The notes beneath the pieces were generated by a model. That model saw nothing but the letters and a program-made list of their open reading frames with translations, was not told where the DNA came from and did not search any database. Positions 33,340-45,994 of a stretch of 64,000 bases of DNA are shown here, piece by piece (within the stretch, counting starts at the first letter, position 1; each line of letters begins with the position of its first letter). A program made the translations under genes and the position numbers. The DNA is taken from assembly GCA_011009095.1 (NCBI GenBank), contig VTPC01091287.1, positions 62,001 to 126,000 on the forward strand, given 5' to 3'. Source of the DNA: Ignelater luminosus (Eukaryota; Arthropoda; Insecta; Coleoptera; Elateridae).

Positions 33340-35667
33340 AAACGACCCTTAAATACTTAAAAGTGATTGAAGGTGTAGAATGCACCATTAAAGACTAGAA
33401 ATACTGTGAACTTAATATTCGACATCTATTGTTTCATTTTAATTCAAGTAAAATTTAGATTTTTTATCATTTAATGATGATGGAATAGAATAACTAACAT
33501 TTAATTCTTAATAAAAATTGCATTTTAAGTAATAGACTTTCTTATTTTTAATGAAAAAAAGTCGGCATAATTGCTAGCTGCAACCTTATATTAATTTAAG
33601 CATCCTGTTTTTTCTAATATCGATTGTAACTGATTTAAATAGTAGTAAAATCTAAAAGAATAACTAATAGCCACAGAATTGTAAACTGGTTGAAGCTACA
33701 CTTTATTATCTGACTGTAGAATTCCAAAAATATCATTTTCTTTAAAAATATTAATGATCTCATAACATTTAGTATAATTGACCCGATAATTAACCACAGA
33801 ATTTCGGCAGAATATATGATTACACAAAAGTTAGTGATCTTTGACAGGTTCTATAGACAAAATAATCTTATAGTTTTCCTATTACATCATAAAAGATACT
33901 GCTGTACTGTATACATTCTATATTTTCCTTTTTTGTGTAAATAGAAGTAAATATCATTATTAATAAAAATAAATAGTAAGATGAACCTTTCCTTTAAATC
34001 TTGTTTTCTTTCCTCATTAAAATACTGAAAGCAACAGTTTTTTTTCTGTATAGATTCAAGCAAATAATTATACAGGATGTCTTGGGAATTTATGTTAAAA
34101 TCACTCGTGGTCGGGGACCTAGCTTAAATCCAAACCAATCAAATGGTGTATGCATCTCAAGAAATTGTAAATTTTTTAATATAATTTTATGAATAACTTC
34201 TCTACAGTGCATTTATAACATTTTTTAAATTTTTGTATTATTAAGTATTACTTAAATTTGTCGACGAATCATAATCATATAAAAATATATTATCACACAG
34301 ATATTTCGAAAACCATTCGGTAATGTTTGAAGGAAAAATTAAAGTTGATGTAACATATTAAGCAATATAATAAATTTAAGGATGGATAATGAATATCGGT
34401 TCGAAAACAACTGACTTTCAATGCAGAAATCTTAAAGTTTGTCTAACTTCTAATGAGGAACATAACAGTCTAATATCTAGAAAATTACGTTTGATGATAT
34501 GGTGAGATTCTGAAACAAAAAATAATCATTATTGTGGAATAACAGCAACTAAACAAACTTATTTTATGATTTGATCATGCTACGGTGAACAAATACAAAA
34601 TATAACTTCCTTAATTAGGTAGTTAATCATAGTCATTGTTTCATCGTTCTAACGGGTGTTCGTTATAGATTCCCATTTGGAATCTTTCAGGCTGTCCTGG
34701 TGTGATGAGATTTTGGTACAAAGTATATGTACAGTCATCCACAAAAGTAATGTCCCAGCTTTTGTAGGATAGATAACTTATTTTACGTTTTCGCAACAAG
34801 CTGAGAAATACGTTTCTAAAATCCCTATACAGGTAAAATCAATAAATTAAAACAGGTAAGGAAATGAAAGCATCGATGCGTGAACATTTTACTTTAAAGA
34901 CATTCTTCTATTTTACTTGGAAATTTGCAGGTATAATTCAAGAAATATGTCTTCCTACAAAAGCGTCAAACTAGTATTTATAAAATTCAAATACATTAAT
35001 CTGGATGAAATACATATTTATAATCATTATTAATTATTATAGTTAATTTTTTTGATAAATGGCACTTACAGCCACTTGAAATTATCTTTTTTAAACTCCC
35101 TTATTGAAGTTGTAATTAACAACGACGAGTCGTCAATTATTGTTGGCTATGCTTATTAATAAAACATTTTATTCTTTGTTAAAACAAGCAAGTGATTAAA
35201 GAAAGTAACTATAATAATGTATCTACGTTATCATTTTACCGTCGTGTTGTAGAGACAATTAGATGTTAGGTTTGGGAATTATAAAGGGGTAGAACTGCAA
35301 TTATCCATGGAGTGCAGTTCTTTGCATTACGTTACCGACTTTCTAGGCAAAATAGTTGATTTAGGTATCTAAATATTTAAGGTTGTAGAACCAATAATAT
35401 ACCCTATTATGTGGTATTTCTTAAATATGTAGCTGCTAGCTTAAGCTGTCCTGTTTAATTTAATTATTAATCTAATATTGTTTTTTTAATCTACAGTCAA
35501 ATTAACTAGTTCCGTAATAGATGTCGAATAAAGCAAGACAATTTAATTTTTAGTATTATCATTATAATTATTATCATTGATTATCAATATTATAAACTTT
35601 AATTGTAATTTATCAACAGAGAAAAAATTTACTTAAATTAAACTTATTAATATCGATTTCATAACTA
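33340..35667. other. AT-rich intergenic, nothing recognised
   Basis: No coding region, RNA gene or repeat that I can support on either strand. Confidence 0.5.
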
Positions 35668-35810
35668 CAGTGAAACTTCCACATAACGAACGTCCGTTCA
35701 ACAAAATTCTCCATTCAACGAACTTTGTAGCGGGATTCTGCCACTTAGATAATCTAGCTCGTCATTCTACAAATTAAAATTCCGTTTAACGAAGTAAAAG
35801 ATCGAAAAAG
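35668..35810. mobile_element. possible pogo/Tigger-type terminus
   Basis: After a TA, the sequence begins CAGTGAAACTTCCACATAAC and then repeats the CGAAC unit (AACGAACGTCCG, CAACGAACTTTG, TTTAACGAAG). This is like the ends of Tigger/jerky elements (CAGTGAAACCTCCATTTAACGA). No opposite end was found, so it is an isolated end or a solo remnant. Confidence 0.4.
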
Positions 35811-36144
35811 CCGCAGAAAAACATAAATTGTTCCTCTCAAGAAGGGTTTAGACCCTTTGTTAGTAAGGTGAGTAATGCAAACATCTGGAGCTTTTGTCAG
35901 TACCCAATTTTCTTGAAACACAATCAATGGCATTAACACTTGCAGCGGAGAATATGCCTTTTTGTTCATCAACTAATGGGAAATTTAAAGAAAAAATTGG
36001 TCATGAACGTATTTAGTCGTGTTTAAGACATCATTCTGTTCATTCAGTTTTATTCTTAGATAATCTTAATCTAAACGATAAATTTTTTCGATTTCCCCAT
36101 ACGTTTGATTGTTATAATAGTTTACTGTAACATATTATCTCAAT

Positions 36145-38933
36145 ATGCCACGATTACCTGGTCAAAGGGAATCGACGATAGAAAATAGAACAAAATTAGT
36201 AACCATGTGGGAACATGGTACCTCAAAAGATGAAATAGCCCATATAGTAGGATTATCTGTAAGTTACTTACAGAAATATTTTCATTTTTGACTATCGCGA
36301 TCTAACTATAGAAACTTGTAAATGCTTTGTAGAATCTAGTAAAGATTCATCCTAGCATGATTGTAATTCTAGTTTTTTTCATTATTTCATAAAATTTAAG
36401 TATTATTACTCTATGTAAACTACTAAATACAAAAAGAATCTGACTCACAAAACTGCTGTTTCAGAATTTGCAAGATTTCTTAATTAAGCCCATGTCACAC
36501 TATCAGTCAGTTTGATCAAACTTGACTGTCACTCTGAAACAATGATGTCATACCTTTAGTTTGGTCAAATTTTCTAAGTTTTAGAAGCGTTTCTAAATCC
36601 ATCAGTCAGTTTGATACGATGGCTTACGTGATTGGCTAAATTTGAAAATAGTGAAGCAGGCGCGAAGCCAAGAAGGTTATAGCAGGTTATTCGCTGTTAT
36701 TCGTGTTTGTTTTGCTTTTCGTTTATTTTCATTCTGCTTCAATGCTAATCCTATAATGTTGAAACGGCTATTACCGCTCTTTTTTGTTCATCTTTACAAA
36801 ATAATACCAACTCGCCTGGTGTTTGTATACAGATATTAAAATGAATATATCATTAAAAAATAAACTAATTATTATTCTAAAAATTATTTACAGTAAAAAT
36901 ATAATTACTACAGTTTTTTGTGGTCAGGACTAAATAAGAAATAAGAAAACAACAAAATGTAAAACAAATAATAAATTAATTTAATATTCTAACTTCTCAA
37001 AATTTAAAAAACACGCAGTATTTTTGTAAATACCAACGCAAATACGGCTACCTAACTTCACAGTTTGATCAAACTATTTTATTTATAGTGTGACTACCCA
37101 GTTTGATACAAACTTGAGTTTGCCAGTTTTGACGTCATCGTTCTAGACTGATAGTCAAATTTGATCAATTTATTTGACAATGTGACCAGGGCTTTAGTTC
37201 GACGAGATAGTCCAAAAAGTTTAGAGGAAAAAGTGTTGGTTTGAATCAGATTACTAGAGACTTGAAGCTTTGGATCCTTTTATATTCTCTTAAAATATTG
37301 TATCATGTTTACATCCTTTTACTAATCGTTCATACAGCTTTCAAATTTAAATTTTGATGTTATAATGTGATGTTACTTAGGACCCTATTAAGAGGGCATG
37401 CTTTGCTGAGTTTTACCACAATTTATTGTGCTTACAGTCTCATTCCGAACATTTCCACTCTAGCATCTCAAATCGTGTGCAATTTTAAGGCTGTTTCACT
37501 TTATAGATTGCAGTAATGTCTGTATATAGTGCTTTTTTTTCTTATAATACCTGTTAAAGTACTTAAAAGTTGACAAAGTTGTTTGGGTATTCTTATTGTT
37601 CTAGAAAAAAATGCAAAAACGTTAATAAATAAAACAATAAACTAATAAGATGTCATCATTGATATGTCACCCAAGGTCGCAATCCACCTTAACATATGCC
37701 AGCTTTTAAATCTGCCGTCAAAATTGTTCTTTTAAAGCATACCTAATTAAATTTAAACTTTAAAAAATGTGTTCCCCAAGAATCTTTTCTTTTTAGATTT
37801 TTAGCATACTAACAGGGAACAAGTCATACACTGCTGATGTCAAAATCTCTATAACTATATCTCTAGTAATATGTTTCATAAGTTCTTCAAAGCTTCTGGG
37901 ACTCATATACAGTAATTGTACGACAGACATCAATTATATACTTACTGCAATATCATTAATTGAATTATGTCTACATGGCTGTTCCATTATCGACAATAGA
38001 AGCGGGAAGTTAATCGTTGGATTAAGCGTTGGATTAAGCGTTACACAGAAGAGAACGAAGAACACCGACCATTGCTAACCCGTCCGCGTTCTGGACGTCC
38101 TCTGGTGTTAAACGATGAAAATCGGCAAGCCATTATTAATACTGTTACAGATAATCCATTTACAACTACAACCAGTATACAGGAAGCTTTGCAGTTAGAT
38201 TGTAGCAAAGAAACAATCAGAAGAAAACTACATGAAAGTGGCATTCACTGTCGAAAGCCAGCTAAAAAACCACTATTGACAGCTCTTCAGGTACAAAGGA
38301 GGCTAAATTTCTGCTTGCAAAATGTAAACAGAGACTGGCAAAACGTAATTTTCACTGATGAAAAAACTTTCTGTTCGTCTGACGATGCATTAAAGGTGTT
38401 GTGGAGACCGAATAATACACGATATGACCCTAGTCTCGTTCACACTACTAATAGAAGCGGGCACATTACGGCAGGTTATTGGGGATAGATGAGTTGTTGT
38501 CATGGACCAGAAGAATTAGTACATGTTAGTCCAAGATTATCATCGCAGGAGTATATAACTATTTTGGAAGATGTCTTGCTCTCGACGGTAAGAGCAGTTT
38601 ATCCAGATGGGCCAATTCTGTTGGTACAGGACAACTCACCCATTCATAAAGCAAGGGCTGTTCGTGAATTGTTTGAAAATCATCCCGAGATTCGATTGAT
38701 CGAGTGGCCTGCAAGGTCACCCGATCTAAATCCAATAGAGAATTTGTGGGCAATGGCTGTTCAAAGATTTAATGCGGATGGTAATATTCGTACACGACAA
38801 AGCTCTACATCAAAATGTTATGCAAACGTGGGAATCTATACGTGGAACTAACTTATGCGAATCGCTCGTTAGATCCATGCCACGGCGACTTCAAGATTGC
38901 ATAGAGAATCAGGATCAACATACTAAATATTAG
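36145..38933 (+). pseudogene. Tc1-like transposase with a 1.74 kb intron, two lesions
   Basis: Exon 1 (36145-36258) encodes MPRLPGQRESTIENRTKLV through HIVGLS, a helix-turn-helix. A GTAAGT donor at 36259 and ACAATAG acceptor ending at 37999 join in phase 0 to KREVNRWIKR, completing the helix-turn-helix as in Tc1 proteins. Then come RPRSGRPLVLND (AT-hook-like), NVIFTDEKTF (first Asp), LLVQDNSPIHKA (second Asp), and WPARSPDLNPIENLW (Glu), with 35 residues between Asp and Glu. A TAG at 38486-38488 replaces the Trp codon of GYWGWMS. A one-base shift near 38797 precedes MQTWESIRG and SMPRRLQDCI, the family C-terminus, ending at a TAG at 38931. A 12-bp unit encoding RWIK is duplicated at 38015-38038. 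Terminal inverted repeats were not found. Confidence 0.85.
36487..37193. mobile_element. PIF/Harbinger-type MITE in the Tc1 intron
   Basis: 707 bp flanked by TTA (36484-36486 and 37194-37196), the 3-bp target duplication of PIF/Harbinger elements. The imperfect inverted ends are about 75 bp: AGCCCATGTCACACTATC on the left and AGCCCTGGTCACATTGTC reversed on the right. Both continue with TTGATCAAA(C/T)TTGACT and GATG(T/A)CGTCA-like blocks. No coding capacity. It lies inside the intron of the Tc1-like gene. Confidence 0.8.
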
Positions 38934-41385
38934 TATCTTTTGTAAAAATTTACAATTATCATTATTTCTCTATTATAATTATGTAATTTGTTTATTATGG
39001 TATTTATTCTTTTTGACACAAAGACCTCAAAGTAAGAGTACACTCTACCTGTCTATTAAAACTGTAACCTTTATTGGATTTAGGTTAGAAATAGAAATGA
39101 ACAAAATTTTAATATAAAATTTATTAACAGTCACATTATTGGTTTATCAGGTAGATAGTGGTGCATCTGTGGGGTGCGAAAATCGCAGTCATAATTAAAA
39201 ATGTGTTTTTAATAATTAGTAATTTTGATAATCATCTTATTTGTTTATCAACTAAATTAGTATTATTAGCTTTTATGATCAAAAAATTATTGATAATTTG
39301 AAATTAAAAGTTTATTTATTATAGTATAGATGTTTCGGTGGTTAGTAAAATCGTTTTCAGTATGACAAAATTAACCTGAAAAACAATTATTTTTTTAACA
39401 TTATTATATTATAATAAGTTTGTTATTTACTTACAATTTATTATTTCTTATAGTCTTTTTCATGGAATCTGAGACTGACTTTTTACGCACCATTGAACAA
39501 TATACAATGACGATTTTTACTATAAGTGGCAAGTAGTAATATTTACGCCGAGCAGGTCAGAACCCTTTCAAATACGTCTACCCTTTATTTAAATATTGTA
39601 GTGTCACTTTAGCAACTATGTATAATCCTAATCAGGATGATAATACTCAAATAATACTTATTGCGATGTAGTTGAATAAAGTAAATAATCCTGCTATTTT
39701 TTATTACTACTCAACCCTTGTTATCGTTATTTCTTGTTTGTTTAAAATTAAACTTCACCGCAGTTCATTTAGTTGTTTGGTTTTGTAATAAATCCTATAA
39801 TTACAAGTTACCTGCATCCTTTTTTTCACGTGTATTGTAAGTGTTATATTGAGAAGAGACCTTACTAATCTCTTGAAACATAATGAAAAATTTAAAACTT
39901 CTTTCGCATTAAGCTAGAAATAACAACAGCAAATTTCGAAAGTAGCGTTAACTGTTATATTATAATTTACGTATAAAATATTTTTATCAAAATTTAGTTT
40001 TAGAACTGAATAAAGTAAATTAATTAGCAGTGGATTTTTTCCTTTTACTAACCACGTTTTTCGTATAATACAACTTTATTCATAAAATAAATTTACAGAA
40101 CTTTTAGACCGCATTTCTCTATCTGACCACTCTGTCAACTAGATATTTATAGACCTACCTGCTACAGCTAGGTTCTCTCTTTCCATACAATAACGTATTT
40201 CGTGATTCATGCTAGACCCTCAGCTTACCTGGCTATAGCTGGGACATTGGTTAGGATGCTTCCAACGTTCTACGGCACTACGACGATGGAAGCTGTTGAA
40301 AGTGTCAGGCGCGTCAGAATTTCGTTGATTGTGATTGTGGTGGTACCCGGTTGATGCCTGTTCTATAGCGGACAATGATCATGGTGGTGATGGAGAAGAA
40401 GACTCTTGTTTCGCAAAAATATGGTTTATCTTGGTAGGGGCAAAAACTTTCAAAAACTACACCTACACACGCACACACTATGGAGGTGCAGTTCAGTAGT
40501 GGCCGTTAGAAGTACACGGGACCAGTGGCAGGAAAGAAATTTCAAGGCCGCAGTCGTACTAGCTCCGCGTTCCAGAATTATTCGGGATCTGCGCTAATAG
40601 TCGCGTCCCTCCCCAGAGCAACGACATACACCGAGCAGCAGAATGGTTGGAGGAACGCTGGATTCGGAAACTCATGTCGACCCCAGTAAGTAAGCATGGA
40701 TCGTCAGCGGCACAAATGATCCCAGGGACAGAAGGGACTAGACACACAAAGGGAGTCTTTAACCAACGTTTTCACCGATCGGACACCACGCGGAACTGTG
40801 ACTTCCTAAAAAACTGAAAGACACTAACTTTCTATTTTCAATTCCGTTTTGATTAGAAAGAAAACTAAAGTTTAAATACATCCAAGTGGTCGACCCTAGA
40901 GAGACATACTACAAAATAAACATAACACAATTACTCGATTGGTCTCGAATTTTACGACAGAATATTCAAACTGTGAAAGGCCTGAGAACAGAATTTCAAA
41001 TCAGAAACCGCTTGGACGTTATTTTTAAAGACAACTTTGCAAAACAAGTACAACGCAAAACCAAACAATGTGAAAAACGTAACTAAACAGGATCTCGTTG
41101 CAGATAATGTGAAATGAACACAGCTGTGCTTTGTTATCAATTATCCTTCCTATTGTCTACGATAATTGTATTAAGAGAAATACTCAGTGTTCCCCGTATC
41201 AAGTCTTTAATTTCGTCTACAAAATCCAAGAAACTAGAATAATCGGCTGCATAATGTAAACAGTGGTTCAAATATCTTCGCGAATTGTTGTTGCCACCAA
41301 ACTACTAACTTTGATTTTCATTCTGTAACATATGTGGCGGAAATCGATGCGGCAGTACCAAAGTTGAATTTAGTTGCTTAACTAT
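38934..41385. other. intergenic; G+C-richer patch at 40240-40800
   Basis: 38934-40240 is AT-rich with nothing recognised. 40240-40800 has a more even base composition than its surroundings and might be the 5' untranslated end of the LINE fossil that follows, but there is no motif to prove it. Confidence 0.35.
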
Positions 41386-42720
41386 GTTTTGCGACAGTCA
41401 GGGACAAGGATGAAAGGAAAAAAATTAAGGAATTACAAGGTAACTTAGCAGTGAAGAACCGAATGATTGATGATACAAGTGAGCAAAGAAGGTTAGGAGA
41501 ATTTTTTTCAAGAATAAGAGATGAACATAAAGAATTTAATCCAAAACAGGAATCTTGCTGGATAAAAAGGATATACAGCAAAGATGAGAAAAAAACAATT
41601 ACGCAATAAACGGGGAAAAGGTTCATTTGGAAAATGAGGTATTTATAGATGAAGATCAACAGTCAAACGACACTAAAAACCCAAGAATAAAAAGAACCAT
41701 GAGAGAAAGAGAATGCATAAAGCGAATTAGAAAAAAGTACAATTAAACCTAAAGTATCTTTTTTAACTAAAAGCACCGATGAGCGAAAACATAGAAGATA
41801 TGAAAAGCACAATAAGGACAAAATGGAGTAGCTATTGTAGGACAAAAAAACTTGTAAATACTATAATTAACTTTAGACCAGTCAGTGAAAAGTTCGCGAC
41901 ACTACGGCTTAAAGGAAAACAGAAAAATAACCATAAAAGGGAAGATGCAAGCAATGGACAAAAAGAATAGTTGTATAGGATGTTATACTAACTATGCAAC
42001 GACATACCAAAACATGATATTATGCTAAATAATTAAAGATCTTAACTCCCAAGCTGATAAAAAAACAATATATCAAGCAAGTGACAGGTTACCAAACAAT
42101 CCACAACGTCTTCACTGATAACGAAGCGGGTTTATGTAGCTTTGCGTTGTGTGCACTCAAATTCAGTCATAAAAAAGATCATAAAATAACATAGGAAGCT
42201 CCTGGTATGACCCATCAAACACAGATTGACCATGCGCTAGTTAACAAGAAATACCTAGACGGAGTTAATAATGTAAGAACACAGAAAGATGTATGTTGTA
42301 ACTCTGACTACTATCTACTAATAACGAAGATATCTACTAATGAATTATACACTTATAAGCCAAAAAACAAAGTAAATAGCTAGTAAAAATAGAAAGACCT
42401 AGCAAAAGTGGCAAATTGCAGACAAGCAAGATCACATACTATTAACGAATATCAGGATTGCAGAAACGATCGAAGAAGAATGGGACAAAATAAAAGTAAG
42501 CATCGACAAGGCAGCAAATAAAACGATTGGAATTCCAAGACTTTAAGAGAAAGATAAGTGGTTTGATGACCGATAGAGGGGAGCAATTAAAGGAAAAAAA
42601 GTGAGAAGTAAATGGCTAAGTTTAAACAACGAAGACAATTGGGGTAGTTACAAGAATAAAAGAAACGAAGCAAAAATATTTGTAGATGTAAGAAAGAGGA
42701 GTAGTTATATGAATAAATAA
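41386..42720 (+). pseudogene. RTE-type LINE fossil, endonuclease region
   Basis: Plus-strand pieces in order: VRDKDERKKIKELQGNLAVKN (41396-41458), INFRPVSEKFATLRLKGKQKN (about 41866-41930, the 'xFxPVSERIATLRLKGKW' segment), YQTIHNVFTDNEAGLCSFAL (about 42091-42150), MTHQTQIDHALVNKKYLDGV (about 42208-42267, the QIDHVLxNK motif) and CCNSDYYLLITKI (about 42298-42336, the SDHYL motif). The linker KDKWFDD, RSKWLSLNNEDNWGSYKNKR follows. These define the APE-like endonuclease of an RTE-clade LINE. The reverse transcriptase that should follow is absent. Many stops and frame changes; old. Confidence 0.8.
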
Positions 42721-44759
42721 AATGTTAGTATACTCATCAAGGCAGCTCGCACTTATTAAAGAGAGCTATGAACTAAGAAATTCATACTGCATTTTATATG
42801 TATTTACCTGTACCAATACATCACATCTGTGTATCCGAATATTCATATTGTAAATGCTATTACAAATAAATCAACCAAGTAGTCTTGTTCTTTACTTTTA
42901 TATTTAATAAACCCGAACTCAATGAGTAAATTATCTTGATAATCTTTTAAATTTAACAGTGGTAACAAAATGAGCGCATGCAAAAAAACAAACTTACTAT
43001 TAATTACATTTTACAACTCAAAATAAATAAATACAAAAAATATCTTTATTGAGTTATTATAACTTATAACTACTAACACAGAAAACAGTTTAAAAAAAAG
43101 TATTTCCACGAGATATAAGATATCACCAATCATCTATTCTCGCACCATAAACATTTTTGTTCAAAATGATTGGTACCATCAAATTAAGGAGACTAGTTGC
43201 TACGATAGTAAAAAATCTCAGAGAAAATAATATAATAATTGATGCCTTACCTTCTCTCATGCTACTGCTTACCTTTTCGCGCCTTCCGCATAAAATCTTT
43301 ATTCCACAGTCGTTTTCTTCCTTTAACTGTAACAGTCAATGGTAGGTAAAGATCGCCTATTTATGTTGTTTAACAGTTTTGAAATTAGTGATGCACTTAA
43401 ATTTAGTGCCCCCTTCAAAATACAATTTTTCTGTTATATTTTTAACAATTAAATAAATTTGTTTTTACGATATATCTCCAAAAAAGAAGGTTTGCCGTTC
43501 ATTATCTGTTTATTGTATGTTATGTATGCTTTACACCTTCCTCCCTAACTATTCTACAATTCACTAATATCGAGCAATTAGAAAATAGTGGGATTTTCAT
43601 TGATTGGAATAAATCAATAAGGAAAACAAAATTTCTACTTTAAATTAGAAGAATAATAATAATAATAATATGTAAAATGTCAACAAAAATGTGCTATAAT
43701 GTGTTTTGATAGTTTGGAATTTCTTTACAAAAATGAGAAATGATAAACCTTTCTAGTTCCGTAGTCGACAATTTCCTAATCACACCATATTTTCCACCAA
43801 AAACATTATTTCATTAAAATAGTCGTTTGTTATCAATGCTTTTTTTCCTACTAGGCTGCTTTAAATACTTTTATTTAAATATTTCCCTCTTCTTTTCAAT
43901 TCTATCGTTTGCCGTTTCTATAATAAAATCTTACTTATAGTTATAATAGTCATAAGGTAATTTATTTATGTACCAGTTTTTCGCTATGAACCTCAGTATC
44001 AATAAAAGAAAAGAAAAACCATTTTCTAGGACATCATAATTTCAAGACTGCTAGTTTTAGTTAAACCGTTTGATCACAGTTTTTTATGTTTGTGTATATT
44101 GTATAATAGAATTTAACTAAATGATGTTACAATCTATTTAAAAAAAATATTTGCTTACAATATTTACAGACAGAAAAATGTTTATCAATATAAATAAAGT
44201 AATAAACATTAAACGGGTATGATAAGGTTTAAACATAAAATGATGATTAATTAATTTCCTAAAAAAATATAATTATTTCAACAAATGCACAAGAGTTACA
44301 TGATCACGTTCTGCATGACCATTTGTCAGAACTTTGTTCTTTACCCGCATATTCTGGCAAAAGTTCATATCTAAAAATGTACCAACTGCACTTGTTATTA
44401 ATTAATATCACGTCGTTGTTTATTTATTTATTTATTCTTGAGATAAACTAATTTGGAGGCAAACAAGACCACTTTAATTGCGTTTCAAATAAATTTCCTT
44501 TTCAGGCCGCATTTTATAATTTATTGTAACCAAAGTTTCATAGAATAATGCGGATAAAGCTTACTTTTCCTGTCCGTTCCTATAGAAGGGAATTCTGAAT
44601 TTTTTTTTTGTTAACATTCAATAATATATGTAAAGTCAATCTCTTGATAATAATTTGCCAACAAGACAAATAATAGTAGGTATGATTTTTCCATAAAATG
44701 TAAGAAAGCCAAAAAAACATTCAACCAAACATTAGTTTCTAACTAAAGTCAAAATAGAA
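42721..44759. other. AT-rich intergenic with a short TAA microsatellite
   Basis: No gene recognised. An (ATA)n run of about eight units lies near 43647-43671. Confidence 0.5.
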
Positions 44760-44925
44760 ATTTTAAAATAAGTATCTGTGGTTAAAAGTATTCCACTTAA
44801 TTAATTACGAAATCTAGACATCTGGTGTTGCAAAATATGATTATTAAGGCGTTATTACCGGCTAGACAAGAAATTATGCCGGGAAACATAATAAACGAGA
44901 AATATTAACGAAACTTTTATACACC

Positions 44926-45956
44926 CAGTGGTGGATTCAAGGGGGGGGAGCATCACTAAAACAGTGGCTGGGCATTGGGTCATGGCCCTTTCCTCCAGCT
45001 CTCTGTGATATTTACGGAAACCTTTTTAGAACATAAACAAATTTTCAAATCTTTTTTCCCAAAGGACCCGGTAGAATGAAAAAATGGAAAAAACCTTGGT
45101 ATATGATAGTCCTTATTATGTAGATCAAAAGTGTCAAGAGGCACAAAGTACAAAAAATTATAGTTATCGAATTACAGCAGTTTGAAGTTGATAATTTCTG
45201 CTTCTCGCATAAAAATGAGGCTCGAGTGCTCATCATTTAAAATGGGATGTATCATGTATAATATATACATATAATACATAAAGAAAGCTACTCTTTTATA
45301 TATAAGTGCAGCAAAAACAAAAGTACAAAGTCATATGAAATCAATTTAATCGCCGTCAGCATTAGCGTGATCCGATGTGCATCGCGTGGAGGTTGCGCGA
45401 ACAAAAGTAATGCATGGGTGATGCTGTAAAAGTAGCTATAGTATAGCCTATTTTCAACGAACTCCGAAGGAGTTGTTACTGAATTTGCAAAGTCTGTCTG
45501 TCTGTATGTCTGTCCGCATCTTTTATCAAATCTTGAAATTTTGACTTCAGATTTAGATTCTACGTCAAAAACTAAAGACAACGTGGTATCTTTGTTTTTG
45601 ATAACTCTTCGGGAACATGGCCAAAATTGTCGCCAAAATCTGAAAAAAGTAACAAAGCAGGAGTTCGTTGTGGTTATGCTTTACATTCCCAGATGTTTTT
45701 ATTATAGAATTCAGAGTTCGCTTTGATTCTATCACATTTTTACAGTGTATGACTAACCTAACAGAAATACCACTTGAAAATGGGTAGAGAATTACTATTG
45801 GCGCATGTGTCTTACACGATATTTACTTGTTCTTTTATTTTCCTTTTATTTTAGTTATGCTTACGCGTGAGTAAAAACTCAACTATTTGAAGTAAAACTT
45901 GTTTCTTCGTTTTTTAATTTTTTGGCAGGATTTCATGATGTATTCATTTGTCACGA

Positions 45957-45994
<38 letters not shown>

